The notes under the pieces: model-generated | Told to the model about the DNA's origin: nothing | Database searches by the model: none | The model's input: the letters and a program-made list of their open reading frames with translations, nothing else | In this document: positions 1-8,643 of the stretch, in pieces | Layout of the letters: every line of letters begins with the position of its first letter | Numbering within the stretch: position 1 is the first letter of the stretch | Program-made: the position numbers and the translations under genes | DNA from: Novosphingobium sp. Gsoil 351 | GTDB taxonomy: Bacteria; Pseudomonadota; Alphaproteobacteria; Sphingomonadales; Sphingomonadaceae | NCBI RefSeq assembly: GCF_009707465.1 | Contig: NZ_CP046120.1 | Span: 620,001-684,000, forward strand | Length of the DNA: 64,000 bases | Direction: 5' to 3'

Positions 1-2
1 TG

Positions 3-629
3 GTCTCAAGGCTCGCGTCGGACGAACGAGGCTTTTCCGCCAAGCTGGCCGCCTTGTCAGCGGACGAGCGCCGGGCGCTCGGCGAGGAGTTCCTCGCCCG
101 CACCCGCATCCAGCGCAAGTCCCACAAGCCGTTCTTCATCGACAAGCTGCCCAACAACTGGGCCCATGTCGGCTTCATCAAGGCGATCCTTCCCGACGCC
201 AAGATCGTCGATGCGCGCCGCCATCCGCTCGACTGCGGGGTTTCCAACTTCCGGCAGCACTTCGCGCGGGGCCAGGCGTTTTCTTATGATCTGGCGGATA
301 TCGGGACGTATTACAGCGACTACGTCCGGCTGATGGCGCACTTCGATGTGGTCATGCCCGGCGCGGTGACCCGTGTGTTCCACGAAGCGCTGGTCGCCGA
401 TCCGGAGGCAGAGGTCCGCGCTCTGCTGGCCGCACTTGGCCTCGATTTCGAAGATGACTGCCTGCGCTTCCACGAGAACACCCGCGCGGTGCGCACCGCC
501 AGCAGCGAGCAGGTGCGGCGCCCGGTCAATCGCGACGGGCTTGGCCAGTGGCGGCGCTACGATGCTCACCTCGGGCCGCTGCGCGAGGCGCTCGGCAGGG
601 TCCTCACGGACTACGCCATTCCCACCTGA
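3..629 (+). CDS. Sulfotransferase family protein, C-terminal part (runs off the left edge)
   Basis: The reading frame is open from the window edge, so this is the last 208 residues of a longer protein. It contains a segment like the 3'-phosphate-binding part of PAPS-dependent sulfotransferases (IVDARRHPLDCGVSNFRQHF, roughly residues 69-88 of the fragment), followed by the Asp/Glu-rich helical tail usual in the TPR-linked sulfotransferases common in sphingomonads. Such enzymes move sulfate from PAPS to a hydroxyl or amine; the acceptor cannot be read from the sequence. The TonB receptor starts 121 bases downstream on the same strand. Whether TPR repeats precede this fragment cannot be seen here. 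Confidence 0.8.
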   Translation, partial: VSRLASDERGFSAKLAALSADERRALGEEFLARTRIQRKSHKPFFIDKLPNNWAHVGFIKAILPDAKIVDARRHPLDCGVSNFRQHFARGQAFSYDLADIGTYYSDYVRLMAHFDVVMPGAVTRVFHEALVADPEAEVRALLAALGLDFEDDCLRFHENTRAVRTASSEQVRRPVNRDGLGQWRRYDAHLGPLREALGRVLTDYAIPT

Positions 630-750
630 AGCGTGGCGTTCGGGCAACGCCCATCGGCAAATTCATGCGGCTTGCAGACCCTCGTCTTGCATTGCAGCAA
701 AATCCGGAGAGGATAAGTACATCAAATCATATAAGACGTGAGGGCGACTT

Positions 751-3156
751 ATGACACCGACCACGCTGGCGCGCCGCGCCGTTCCCGTGCTTCTCGCCAC
801 CACCATGCTCGCCGCGCCGCAGGCGGTATTCGCCCAGGACACGCCGCAGTCGGCCGATGAAGAGACGGGTGGCGACATCGTCGTCACGGCCAACCGGCGC
901 GAGGAAAACCTCCAGGACGTGCCGATCTCGATCATCGCGCTGGGCGAGGAGAAGCTGAAAAACGCGCAGGTCGCCAGCTTCGACGATTATGCAAAACTGC
1001 TCCCCAGCGTCAGCTTCCAGTCGCTCGGGCCGAGCCAGTCGCAGATTTTCTTTCGCGGAGTATCGAGCGGCGGAGACGGCCTCCACATCGGCCCGCTACC
1101 AACCAGCAGTCTCTACGTAGACGAAATCCCTGTCACCACGATCGCGGGGACGGTCGACTTCCACGTCTACGACATCGCCCGGGTCGAGGCGCTCGCCGGG
1201 CCGCAGGGCACGCTGTTCGGCGCGAGCTCGCTCTCTGGCACGCTGCGGATCATCACCAACCAGCCCAAGCTCGATACCTTCGAGGGCAGCATCGACGTCG
1301 AAGGCAACAAATTCGGCAAGGGCGACTATGGCGGCCAGGTCGAGGGCATGGTCAACCTTCCGATCAGCGACAAGATGGCGCTGCGCGTGGTCGGGTTCTA
1401 CACCAAGGCCGGCGGCTACATCGACAACATCCCCGGCACCCGTACCTTCACGCTCGACGATGCGGCGAGCGATCCCAACGGGCTCACCAACCTGACGGTC
1501 AATAACGCCGCGCTGGTCGAAAACGACTACAACGACGTGGAGACCTACGGCGGCCGCGCCGCGCTGAAGATCGATCTCGACGAGGATTGGACCGCTACCC
1601 CGCAAATCATCTACCAGAAGCAGGTCAGCCACGGCGGGTTTCTCTACGATCCGCGCAAGGGCGATCTCAAGGTCACCGACTATCTGCCCAGCCGCAACGA
1701 CGATCGCTGGTACCAGGCGGCGCTCACGATCCAGGGCAAGTTGAGCGACTGGGACGTGACTTATGCCGGCGGCTATTTCCGCCGCAAGGTCGATAACCTG
1801 GCGGATTATTCTTATTATTCGGTCGCTTACGATACTTACGGATCGTATGCCACGTATTACCCGCTGGCCAACGGGCAGTTTATCGATCCTACGCAGAACT
1901 CGATCCTGGGCGACATCTACACCAAGGTGACCAACGAGCTGCGCGTCTCCTCGCCAAGCGAGAACCGATTCCGCCTGACCGCGGGCTTGTTCATGCAGCG
2001 TCAGACCGATGCGATCCGCGCCGACTACGAGATCCAGGGCGTTTCAGCGGTTCCGGTGCGGGACGACCCGCCGAACTGGCTGGTTCCGTTTGCCGGCATC
2101 TTCAACGGCAACTCCGTCTTCCACACGCGGATCAAGCGGATCGACCGCGACTACGCGATGTTCGCGCAAAGCGAGTTCGACATTCTGCCCAACCTTACCG
2201 CGATCGCGGGCATCCGCGGTTTCATCGCCAAGAACACGATCTTCGGCTTTTCCGGCACAACAGGCAGCCTCAATCCCGCGACTTGCCTGCCCAGCGACGC
2301 GATCGATACCGGCTGCGCCAATGTCAGGAAGAAGAACGTCGAAAGCGGGGTGATCTGGAAGGGTGGCCTCAGGTGGAAACCGAGCGACGACCTGATGATC
2401 TACGGCACCGTCAGCCGCGGCTACCGTCCTGGGGGCAATAACCGCCGCGCCGGGGTAAATCCGTTCACCTCGGACACGCTCGACAACTTCGAGATCGGCA
2501 CCAAGGCGCACGTCGGCAGGGTCTACTTCAACGCCGCGGCGTTTTACGAGAAGTGGAAGGACCTGCAGTTCGGGCTCGTTCCGCTCGGCCAGAACGGGGT
2601 GACCAACACCTACAACGCGGGCGATGCGCGGATCTATGGCGTGGAGGGCGACATCAGCGCGCGCTTCGGCGGCCTGATCCTGAGCGCTGCGGGGACTTAC
2701 GTCGACGCGCAATTGACCACCGATTTCTGCCAGGTCGATCCCGTTACCAAGAACATCGTCTGCACCCCGGGGGTTCCCCCCGCCGCGGCGAAGGGTACCC
2801 GTCTGCCGGTCCAACCCAAGTTCAAGGGCAACGCCACTGCGCGCTATGAATTCCCTGTCTCGAGCGCGACCGGTTTCGTCCAGGGCGCGGTATTCCACCA
2901 GGGTGGGACCCGTTCGTTCCTGAGCGATGCCGACGTGGCCGCGGTCGGAAACACCAAGGGTTTCACCACTTTCGACTTCTCGGCCGGGCTCAAGTGGGAT
3001 TCTTGGCGGATCGAGGCCTACATCCAGAACGCCTTCGACAAGCGCGGTGCGCTCAGCCTCAACACGGCCTGCGCCACGCAGATCTGCGGCCAGTATTCAC
3101 GGGTCTATCCGGTCAAGCCGCAAATCTTCGGGATCAAGGCGGGGGTCGATTTCTAG
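751..3156 (+). CDS. TonB-dependent receptor, outer membrane
   Basis: An 801-residue outer-membrane active-transport barrel. Residues 1-28 form a signal peptide ending AVFAQ, a TonB-box-like stretch GDIVVTANRR lies at about 41-50, then a plug domain (GxxSSLSGTLRIITNQPK region) and a long barrel with alternating aromatic strands that ends in the typical C-terminal Phe (AGVDF). The start is ATG with GAGGG about 7 bases upstream. It belongs to the sphingomonad receptor type with VTANRREENLQDVPISI, usually annotated only as TonB-dependent receptor; the substrate is unknown. No Fur-like box is visible upstream. The sulfotransferase before it suggests a shared role with a sulfated or sulfatable ligand, which is inference only. 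Confidence 0.93.
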   Translation: MTPTTLARRAVPVLLATTMLAAPQAVFAQDTPQSADEETGGDIVVTANRREENLQDVPISIIALGEEKLKNAQVASFDDYAKLLPSVSFQSLGPSQSQIFFRGVSSGGDGLHIGPLPTSSLYVDEIPVTTIAGTVDFHVYDIARVEALAGPQGTLFGASSLSGTLRIITNQPKLDTFEGSIDVEGNKFGKGDYGGQVEGMVNLPISDKMALRVVGFYTKAGGYIDNIPGTRTFTLDDAASDPNGLTNLTVNNAALVENDYNDVETYGGRAALKIDLDEDWTATPQIIYQKQVSHGGFLYDPRKGDLKVTDYLPSRNDDRWYQAALTIQGKLSDWDVTYAGGYFRRKVDNLADYSYYSVAYDTYGSYATYYPLANGQFIDPTQNSILGDIYTKVTNELRVSSPSENRFRLTAGLFMQRQTDAIRADYEIQGVSAVPVRDDPPNWLVPFAGIFNGNSVFHTRIKRIDRDYAMFAQSEFDILPNLTAIAGIRGFIAKNTIFGFSGTTGSLNPATCLPSDAIDTGCANVRKKNVESGVIWKGGLRWKPSDDLMIYGTVSRGYRPGGNNRRAGVNPFTSDTLDNFEIGTKAHVGRVYFNAAAFYEKWKDLQFGLVPLGQNGVTNTYNAGDARIYGVEGDISARFGGLILSAAGTYVDAQLTTDFCQVDPVTKNIVCTPGVPPAAAKGTRLPVQPKFKGNATARYEFPVSSATGFVQGAVFHQGGTRSFLSDADVAAVGNTKGFTTFDFSAGLKWDSWRIEAYIQNAFDKRGALSLNTACATQICGQYSRVYPVKPQIFGIKAGVDF

Positions 3157-3163
3157 CGGCGCA

Positions 3164-4102
3164 TCAATGCGCGCCGATGCGCAACACCTTGTGGAGCACG
3201 AACGCGACGATCGCGCCTAGCACCAGCCCGACGATCGCCGAGACTGTGGCGTAAGCCAGCCAGCCGGTTATGGCGGCGATCGGCCCGGTGGCGTGCTCGA
3301 CGGCGTGCTGGATCGAATGGGCCAGGTCGGCGGGGCGGTGGACGCCGAGTTCCTCCAGCCCGTGGAGGATGATCCCGCCGCCGACCCACAGCATCGCCAC
3401 CGTGCCGATGACCGACAACACGGTCAGCAGCCACGGCATCGCCCGCAGCAGAAACCGGCCGAGCGCCTGCGTGCCGGCGCCCTCGCGCTTGCTGAGGTGC
3501 AGGCCGACATCATCCATCTTCACGATCAGCGCGACCGCTCCGTAGACCAGGACGGTGATCACCACGCCGACCACGGCGAGGATGATCGCGCGCTGGAGGA
3601 TGGGGGAATCGGAGACCTCGGCCAGCGCGATCGCCATGATTTCCGCGGAGAGGATGAGGTCGGTCCGCACCGCGCCCGAAATCCGCGCCTTCTCGAACGC
3701 CGCAATGTCCTCGATCGGGTCTTCCAGCGTATCGCCGTGGTGCGCCCCGCCCAGCTTTTCGATCACCTTCTCCGCGCCTTCGTAGCACAGGAACAGTCCG
3801 CCCAGCATCAGCAGCGGGGTGATCGCCCACGGCAGGAACGCGCTGAGCAGCAGCGCCACCGGCAGCAAAATCAGCAACTTGTTGCGCAAGGATCCCTTGG
3901 TGATCTGCCAAATGATCGGCAGTTCACGATCCGGTGTGAAGTTGGTGACGTAAGACGGCGTCACCGCGGCATCGTCGATCACCACGCCCGCCGCCTTGGT
4001 CCCCGCCTTGGTCGCGGCCGCGCCGACATCGTCCAGCGAGGAGGCTGCGGCACGCGCGATCAGCGCCACGTCATCGAGCAGCGCGACTAGTCCGGACGGC
4101 AA
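3164..4102 (-). CDS. DUF808 (YedI-type) inner membrane protein
   Basis: A 312-residue membrane protein of the DUF808/YedI family, function unknown. It shows the family signature: N-terminal GLVALLDDVALIARAAASS, then RELPIIWQITKGSLRNKL, the hydrophobic run with PWAITPLLMLGGLFLCYEG, and further membrane segments near the C-terminus. The same frame stays open for another kilobase upstream, but that part is antisense to the cytochrome b gene and is not coding. I chose the TTG at 4102 because GGGGGA lies about 7 bases before it and it gives the family's usual N-terminus. It is transcribed divergently from the cytochrome b gene and converges on the TonB receptor with 7 bases between stops. Confidence 0.88.
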   Translation of the reverse strand: MPSGLVALLDDVALIARAAASSLDDVGAAATKAGTKAAGVVIDDAAVTPSYVTNFTPDRELPIIWQITKGSLRNKLLILLPVALLLSAFLPWAITPLLMLGGLFLCYEGAEKVIEKLGGAHHGDTLEDPIEDIAAFEKARISGAVRTDLILSAEIMAIALAEVSDSPILQRAIILAVVGVVITVLVYGAVALIVKMDDVGLHLSKREGAGTQALGRFLLRAMPWLLTVLSVIGTVAMLWVGGGIILHGLEELGVHRPADLAHSIQHAVEHATGPIAAITGWLAYATVSAIVGLVLGAIVAFVLHKVLRIGAH

Positions 4103-4288
4103 AACGGTTCCCCCAACATGGCCCTGCGGCCGCAGACCCGCGTGGGCCGACGATGCCTTAAATGCATGACCGCGAGACGCTTTCCAAGGTATGACGCGAC
4201 GGAGCGGGATTTGGGCCCGTTCACGGCGGGAGTGTGCCATGGATTTCGAAGGTCTTGGTGGGGCGCGTCCGATGCCAGGCAGTCGTCC

Positions 4289-4975
4289 ATGACCGTGCGG
4301 CACCGCCACACGCTCGTCACCCGGCTTTGGCATTGGGTCAACGCCGTGGCCATCGGCGTTCTGTTCTTCTCCGGGCTCAACATCTCCAACGCGCACCCGC
4401 AACTTTACTGGGGCCAGTACGGATCCGATCCGGCGACCGCCTGGCTGCGCCTGCCGCACTTCCCCGCATGGATGACGATTCCGGGATACTACTCGCTGGC
4501 CGAGGCACGGTTGTGGCATTTCCTGGCCGCGTGGCCGTTCGCGTTCGCGCTGCTGCTGTTCCTGACAATCCTGCCGCTCACGCGGCACGGCCGCGAATTC
4601 CGGCTGCGGCGGCGCGATCTGACCTTCGCCGCGATGCGCGAGGACCTGGCTCACCACCTCAGCCTGAAGTTCGATCCGCCAAGTGGTAGCGCGTTCAACC
4701 TGCTTCAGAAATATCTCTACATCGCGGTGATATTCGTCGGACTGCCGCTGATGGTGCTGACTGGGCTGACCCTCTCGCCCGCAATGAACGCCGCCTTTCC
4801 GTGGGTGCTCGACGTGTTCGGCGGCCGCCAGTCGGCCCGTTCGATCCATTTCATCGTGGCGTGGGGGCTGTTCGCATTTTTCGTCCTCCACATCCTTGCG
4901 GTGCTGCTGTCGGGCCCGGCCCGCCAGGTCCGCGACATGATCACCGGCGGCTCCGCCGAAGGAGTCTCGGCATGA
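4289..4975 (+). CDS. Cytochrome b/b6-domain (b561-like) inner membrane protein
   Basis: A 228-residue protein with four predicted membrane segments, resembling the di-heme cytochrome b subunits of Ni-hydrogenases and formate or sulfite-type oxidoreductases. Candidate heme-ligand histidines are visible in segment 1 (RLWHWVNAV, H15), in LWHFLAAWPF, and in the last segment (SIHFIVAW and FVLHILAVL). The start at 4289 matches the family N-terminus (RHTLVTRLWHWVN); upstream in-frame sequence looks non-coding. Its stop overlaps the start of the molybdenum oxidoreductase (ATGA), so the two are translationally coupled. The cytochrome very likely carries electrons between quinone and that periplasmic enzyme. 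Confidence 0.88.
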   Translation: MTVRHRHTLVTRLWHWVNAVAIGVLFFSGLNISNAHPQLYWGQYGSDPATAWLRLPHFPAWMTIPGYYSLAEARLWHFLAAWPFAFALLLFLTILPLTRHGREFRLRRRDLTFAAMREDLAHHLSLKFDPPSGSAFNLLQKYLYIAVIFVGLPLMVLTGLTLSPAMNAAFPWVLDVFGGRQSARSIHFIVAWGLFAFFVLHILAVLLSGPARQVRDMITGGSAEGVSA

Positions 4976-5715
4976 TCGGACGGCGCGGACTTGTCGCCAG
5001 CCTGCTCGGCGGGCTGGTCGCGGGATGCACCAAGGTCGCGCAGAGCGGCCCTGGCGCGTCGCTGCTCGCCACGGTCGAGGACTGGAATCTGAGCATCCAG
5101 CGCTCACTGACCAAGCGCACCGCGCTCGCCCGCGAATTTTCGGTGGAAGATATTTCACCGGCATTCCGCGGCAATGGCACAATCGCGCCCAGCACCCCGG
5201 CCTATGCAGCCCATCTTGCCAATGCGTTCGCCGACTGGCGGTTGGCCGTCGATGGTTTGGTCGAGCGCCCGCTGTCGCTGTCGCTGACCCAGCTTCACGC
5301 GCTGCCCCAGCGCACCCAGATCACGCGCCACGATTGCGTCGAGGGATGGAGCGCGATCGGCCAGTGGACCGGGGTACCGCTGGGCAATCTGTTGCGCGCG
5401 GCGGGCCTGCGCCCCGAAGCCAAGTTCATCGTGTTCCACTGCGCCGATGTGCTTTCGGGGACCAAGTACTACGAGAGCATCGATCTGATCGATGCGCTCC
5501 ATCCCCAGACGATCGTCGCCCACGCGCTCAACGGCGAACCGCTACCCGTCAAGAACGGCGCGCCGCTGCGGATGCGAATCGAACGCCAGTTGGGTTACAA
5601 GCAGGCCAAATATGTCGAGCGGATCGAGGCAGTGGCGAGCCTTCAGGGAATCGCCGGGGGAAAGGGCGGCTATTGGGAGGATCGCTCGGGTTATCAGTGG
5701 TACGCCGGCATCTGA
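4972..5715 (+). CDS. Molybdopterin-dependent (sulfite-oxidase-like) oxidoreductase, probable Tat lipoprotein
   Basis: A 247-residue enzyme with the sulfite-oxidase/MsrP-type molybdopterin fold. The likely molybdenum-ligating cysteine is C122 in ITRHDCVEGWSAIGQWTG, followed by the conserved GVPLGNLL, YESIDL and NGEPLP..NGAPLRM segments. The N-terminus carries a twin arginine (R4-R5) and a lipobox-like LVAGC (C19), suggesting Tat export of a folded cofactor protein that is then lipid-anchored. It overlaps the cytochrome b gene by four bases (ATGA), making a two-gene respiratory module. MsrP normally pairs with the heme protein MsrQ; this partner is a b561-type cytochrome, so methionine-sulfoxide reduction should not be assumed. 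Substrate unknown. Confidence 0.85.
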   Translation: MIGRRGLVASLLGGLVAGCTKVAQSGPGASLLATVEDWNLSIQRSLTKRTALAREFSVEDISPAFRGNGTIAPSTPAYAAHLANAFADWRLAVDGLVERPLSLSLTQLHALPQRTQITRHDCVEGWSAIGQWTGVPLGNLLRAAGLRPEAKFIVFHCADVLSGTKYYESIDLIDALHPQTIVAHALNGEPLPVKNGAPLRMRIERQLGYKQAKYVERIEAVASLQGIAGGKGGYWEDRSGYQWYAGI

Positions 5716-5873
5716 TCTGGGTCATCTGGCCGCTGCCGACGCACGGCTCGTCGCTCCCTGCGTGTTAATCTGGTTCGTTCATCTGAGGTTGGGGACCGAT
5801 GAACGAGATTGGGCATTAAGACCCGAACCGCCCGCAAGGGCATTTGAGCGAAACCAGATAAGGGAGGCTCCTC

Positions 5874-6197
5874 ATGCTCAAGACCACACTCGCCCTTACA
5901 CTCGCGACCGCCATGGTCCTGCCCGCCACCGCGGTGACTGCCGAAGCAAGGCACGGTACGCGCTATTACACGACCGATAACGGTATCCAGTACTGGCGCG
6001 GAACTGACGGGCGCTATCGCTGCAAGCGCAGCAACGGCACCACCGGGCTGCTGATCGGTGGTGCCGCGGGCGCGCTGGTCGGCCGCGCGATCGATACCCA
6101 CGGCAGCCGCACCACCGGCACCGTCGTCGGCGCCGCCGCTGGCGCGCTGCTCGGCCGCGAGGTCGAGCGCAGCCGTTCGCGCGCACGCTGCCGCTAA
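5874..6197 (+). CDS. Glycine-zipper 2TM domain protein, copy 1
   Basis: A 107-residue exported protein. A signal peptide (about residues 1-26, ending VTAEA) is followed by a short YYTTDNGIQYWRGTDGRYRC region and a glycine-zipper pair, TTGLLIGGAAGALVGRAIDT and TTGTVVGAAAGALLGREVER, typical of the Rick_17kDa/glycine-zipper 2TM family of envelope proteins. AGGGAGGCT lies just before the ATG. It ends in RARCR, giving two cysteines that might pair. The next gene is a close paralogue. Precise function is unknown; members are associated with the outer membrane or envelope stress. Confidence 0.85.
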   Translation: MLKTTLALTLATAMVLPATAVTAEARHGTRYYTTDNGIQYWRGTDGRYRCKRSNGTTGLLIGGAAGALVGRAIDTHGSRTTGTVVGAAAGALLGREVERSRSRARCR

Positions 6198-6220
6198 TCC
6201 CCTCATTCAGGAGAATCGTC

Positions 6221-6586
6221 ATGTTGAGGAAGACCCTCATCGCCGCCACCATGGCCGCCGTCGCCCTTCCCGTCGGCACCGCCTATGCCGATCCGCCGCC
6301 CTGGGCCCCCGCGCACGGCCGCCGCGCGCACGATGCCTACGCTCAGCCGCGCTACTACTCGACCGACAACGGTATCCGCTATTGGCGGGGTGACGATGGA
6401 CGCTATCGCTGCAGGCGCGGCGACGGCACCACCGGCCTGCTGGTCGGGGGCGCGGCTGGCGCACTGGTCGGGCGCGCAATCGACACCCATGGCAGCCGCA
6501 CCACCGGCACGATCCTGGGCGCCGCCGCTGGCGCGTTGCTGGGCCGTGAAGTCGATCAGAACCGCTCGACCGCGCGCTGCCGTTGA
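6221..6586 (+). CDS. Glycine-zipper 2TM domain protein, copy 2 (tandem paralogue)
   Basis: A 121-residue exported protein, 23 bases after copy 1 and preceded by AGGAG. After a signal peptide ending AYA it carries an extra PPPWAPAHGRRAHDAYAQPR stretch, then the same layout as copy 1: YYSTDNGIRYWRGDDGRYRC followed by two glycine zippers that share the segment VGRAIDTHGSRTTGT with copy 1 and end TARCR. The near identity of the C-terminal halves shows a tandem duplication, with divergence concentrated in the N-terminal part. The pair probably forms one transcript. Confidence 0.85.
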   Translation: MLRKTLIAATMAAVALPVGTAYADPPPWAPAHGRRAHDAYAQPRYYSTDNGIRYWRGDDGRYRCRRGDGTTGLLVGGAAGALVGRAIDTHGSRTTGTILGAAAGALLGREVDQNRSTARCR

Positions 6587-6639
6587 CCTGGCGATACCTC
6601 TAGCAAACGTGCGCCGGGTGCCCCAAAGGCCCCGGCGCA

Positions 6640-7218
6640 ATGCTATCGGCCTTCCTTACTTCTACCGCGATCGTCGCGCTCGCCGAGATCGGCGACAAGA
6701 CGATGCTGCTGGCAATCATTCTGGCTGCTCGACTGCGCGCGCCGGTACCGATTCTGGTCGGCATCCTAGCCGCGACGCTGGCCAACCACGCGCTCGCCGC
6801 GCTGGTCGGGAAAGAAGCTGCCGCGCTACTCGACGCATCGTGGTTCCGCCTCGCCGTTGCGCTGGGCTTCATCGCGATGGCGGCATGGACGCTGGTGCCC
6901 GACAAGTTCGATGACGACGATGCCGCCGTCAAAAGCCACGGCGGCGCGTTCCTGACCACGCTGGTGGCGTTCTTCTTCGTCGAGATGGGCGACAAGACCC
7001 AGGTCGCGACGATCGCACTTGGCGCTCGCTATCAAGCGGTCGGCATCGTTGCTGCGGGAACGACACTCGGAATGATGCTGGCCAACACTCCCGCGGTGCT
7101 GTTCGGTGAGGCGCTTACCCGGCGGGTCTCGTTGAAGGCGACGCGGACGGCGGCTGCGCTCCTGTTTTTGATGTTGGGGCTGTGGCAGTTGGCCGAATGG
7201 GCGAACTGGCTGCCATAG
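6640..7218 (+). CDS. TMEM165/GDT1 (UPF0016) family transporter, probable Mn2+ exporter
   Basis: A 192-residue inner-membrane protein with six predicted helices in two repeats. Each repeat carries the family's cation-binding motif E-x-G-D-K-T: AEIGDKT (E16-T21) and VEMGDKT (E115-T120). Family members, including bacterial MneA/Mnx proteins, export manganese and the eukaryotic ones exchange Mn/Ca for protons; manganese export is the best guess here. A short acidic stretch, DKFDDDDA, lies in the loop between the repeats. No yybP-type manganese riboswitch is recognisable in the 53 bases upstream. Confidence 0.88.
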   Translation: MLSAFLTSTAIVALAEIGDKTMLLAIILAARLRAPVPILVGILAATLANHALAALVGKEAAALLDASWFRLAVALGFIAMAAWTLVPDKFDDDDAAVKSHGGAFLTTLVAFFFVEMGDKTQVATIALGARYQAVGIVAAGTTLGMMLANTPAVLFGEALTRRVSLKATRTAAALLFLMLGLWQLAEWANWLP

Positions 7219-7257
7219 GCACTTGCCAAACCGCGGACGAGACTGCACATCGCCGCC

Positions 7258-7935
7258 ATGGTTCCCTTTTCGTTCGCTGGTGAGGAATGGCTGCTGAGCG
7301 CAGATCGCGCGCTGTTTCGCCCGCGTGATTCCGCGCTGCTGGTGGCCGACCTGCACCTCGAAAAATCGAGCTTCTACGCACTCCACGGCCAAATGCTGCC
7401 ACCCTATGACAGCCGGGCGACATTGGAACGCGTGGCTCTCGCGATCCGCGCGACGGGCGCGCGGCGGGTGTTCTGCCTGGGCGACAATTTTCACGACAAC
7501 GCCGGGCCGACCCGGCTCGAGCCGCACGCCGCGGGCATGCTCGCCGCCTTGACCCGCGCTGTCGAGTGGGTGTGGATCACCGGTAATCACGATGCGAAGG
7601 CCGAAGCCGTCGCCGGAGGCACGCTTGCCGACGAGATCGAGATCGGCGGCGTCATCTTGCGCCATCGGGCCAAGAGCGGCGAGACGCGGTGTGAACTTTC
7701 GGGCCATTGGCACCCCAAGTTCACCGTCGTCCATCGCGGGCGCCGCATCGCGCGACCCTGCGCCGTCGCCAGCGAAACCCGCATGGTCCTCCCCGCGTTC
7801 GGCGCGCTGACCGGTGGAATGAGCGCCGCCGACCCCGCAATCCTTCAGGCGATGCAACCCGCGCGGGCCATCGACGCGCTTGTCGCGGCGGGTGGCCAGG
7901 TCGCCCGCTTCCCGCTGTGGCGAGCCACCGCCTAG
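7258..7935 (+). CDS. pdeM: Ligase-associated DNA damage response endonuclease PdeM
   Basis: A 225-residue calcineurin-like metallophosphoesterase of the PdeM family. All metal-binding motifs are present: DLHLEK (D31, H33), GDNFHD, the GNHD box, and GHWHPKF near residue 155. PdeM genes usually sit with an ATP-dependent DNA ligase, a Lhr-type helicase and an exonuclease; here the gene is alone between the Mn exporter and infC, so the rest of that repair set must lie elsewhere if present. The enzyme is expected in the cytoplasm with Mn2+ as cofactor, which fits loosely with the neighbouring transporter. Confidence 0.85.
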   Translation: MVPFSFAGEEWLLSADRALFRPRDSALLVADLHLEKSSFYALHGQMLPPYDSRATLERVALAIRATGARRVFCLGDNFHDNAGPTRLEPHAAGMLAALTRAVEWVWITGNHDAKAEAVAGGTLADEIEIGGVILRHRAKSGETRCELSGHWHPKFTVVHRGRRIARPCAVASETRMVLPAFGALTGGMSAADPAILQAMQPARAIDALVAAGGQVARFPLWRATA

Positions 7936-8003
7936 CGCGCGTCCACGCCCCCTTTCCCAAAGCGCGGTTTCGCAGTAAGGCGCGCTCGCATACTTAAACC
8001 TCC

Positions 8004-8020
8004 AAGGAGCCACACCTATC
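8004..8020 (+). promoter_or_regulatory. infC ribosome binding site with AUC start codon
   Basis: AAGGAG at 8004-8009 is followed after 8 bases by ATC at 8018-8020, which is in frame with infC. The first ATG is 29 bases from the same Shine-Dalgarno sequence, too far for it to serve. Rare AUU/AUC starts in infC underlie IF-3 autoregulation in other bacteria. Confidence 0.6.
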
Positions 8021-8560
8021 GCACCCCCACCCCGGCGCATGATGACGCCCCCTGTCAAAAGCGGCCCGCGCTTCAACGGGATGATCCAGTCGGACAAGGT
8101 CCGCGTGATCGACCAGGACGGCGAGAACATCGGCGTCATGTACACTCGCGAGGCGATCGAGCAGGCGGCTGAGGTCGGGCTCGACCTAGTCGAAGTCTCT
8201 CCCAACGCCGATCCGCCGGTGTGCAAGTTCCTCGACGTCGGCAAGTTCCGGTACGAAGCGCAGAAGAAGGCCAACGCCCAGCGCAAGACGCAAAAGACGC
8301 AGGAGATCAAGGAGATCAAGATGCGTCCGAACATCGACGATCACGATTACGATGTGAAGATGCGCAACGTGAACCGGTTCATCGAGGATGGCGACAAGGT
8401 CAAGGTAACGCTCCGCTTTCGCGGCCGTGAACTCTCGCACCAGCAGCTCGGCATGGCCCTGCTCCGCCGGGTCCAGGACGACACCGCCGAAGTCGCCAAG
8501 ATCGAGGCCTACCCCCGCATGGAGGGTCGTCAGATGCTGATGGTGCTGTCGCCGAAGTAA
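8018..8560 (+). CDS. infC: Translation initiation factor IF-3
   Basis: IF-3 binds the 30S subunit, keeps it free of 50S and checks the initiator tRNA and start codon. The protein shows the N-domain ([19 protein letters not shown]), a Lys-rich linker ([21 protein letters not shown]) and the C-domain ([45 protein letters not shown]), all full length. Starting at the first ATG (8039) gives 173 residues. I prefer the in-frame ATC at 8018, seven codons earlier (180 residues), because the only good Shine-Dalgarno sequence is correctly spaced for it. No rpmI or rplT follows, unlike the usual infC operon. Confidence 0.93.
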   Translation: MAPPPRRMMTPPVKSGPRFNGMIQSDKVRVIDQDGENIGVMYTREAIEQAAEVGLDLVEVSPNADPPVCKFLDVGKFRYEAQKKANAQRKTQKTQEIKEIKMRPNIDDHDYDVKMRNVNRFIEDGDKVKVTLRFRGRELSHQQLGMALLRRVQDDTAEVAKIEAYPRMEGRQMLMVLSPK

Positions 8561-8643
8561 AATTTCATACCGGTCGTGCTTGGCTTGCCGAAGCACCGTT
8601 CTTGTCGTCGTGCCAAATCACGCAGCCGCGCGAAGAGAGAGCG

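Noticed and set aside
4103..5182. Upstream extension of the DUF808 frame
   Set aside because: Antisense to the cytochrome b and molybdoenzyme genes; family N-terminus begins at the TTG 4102.
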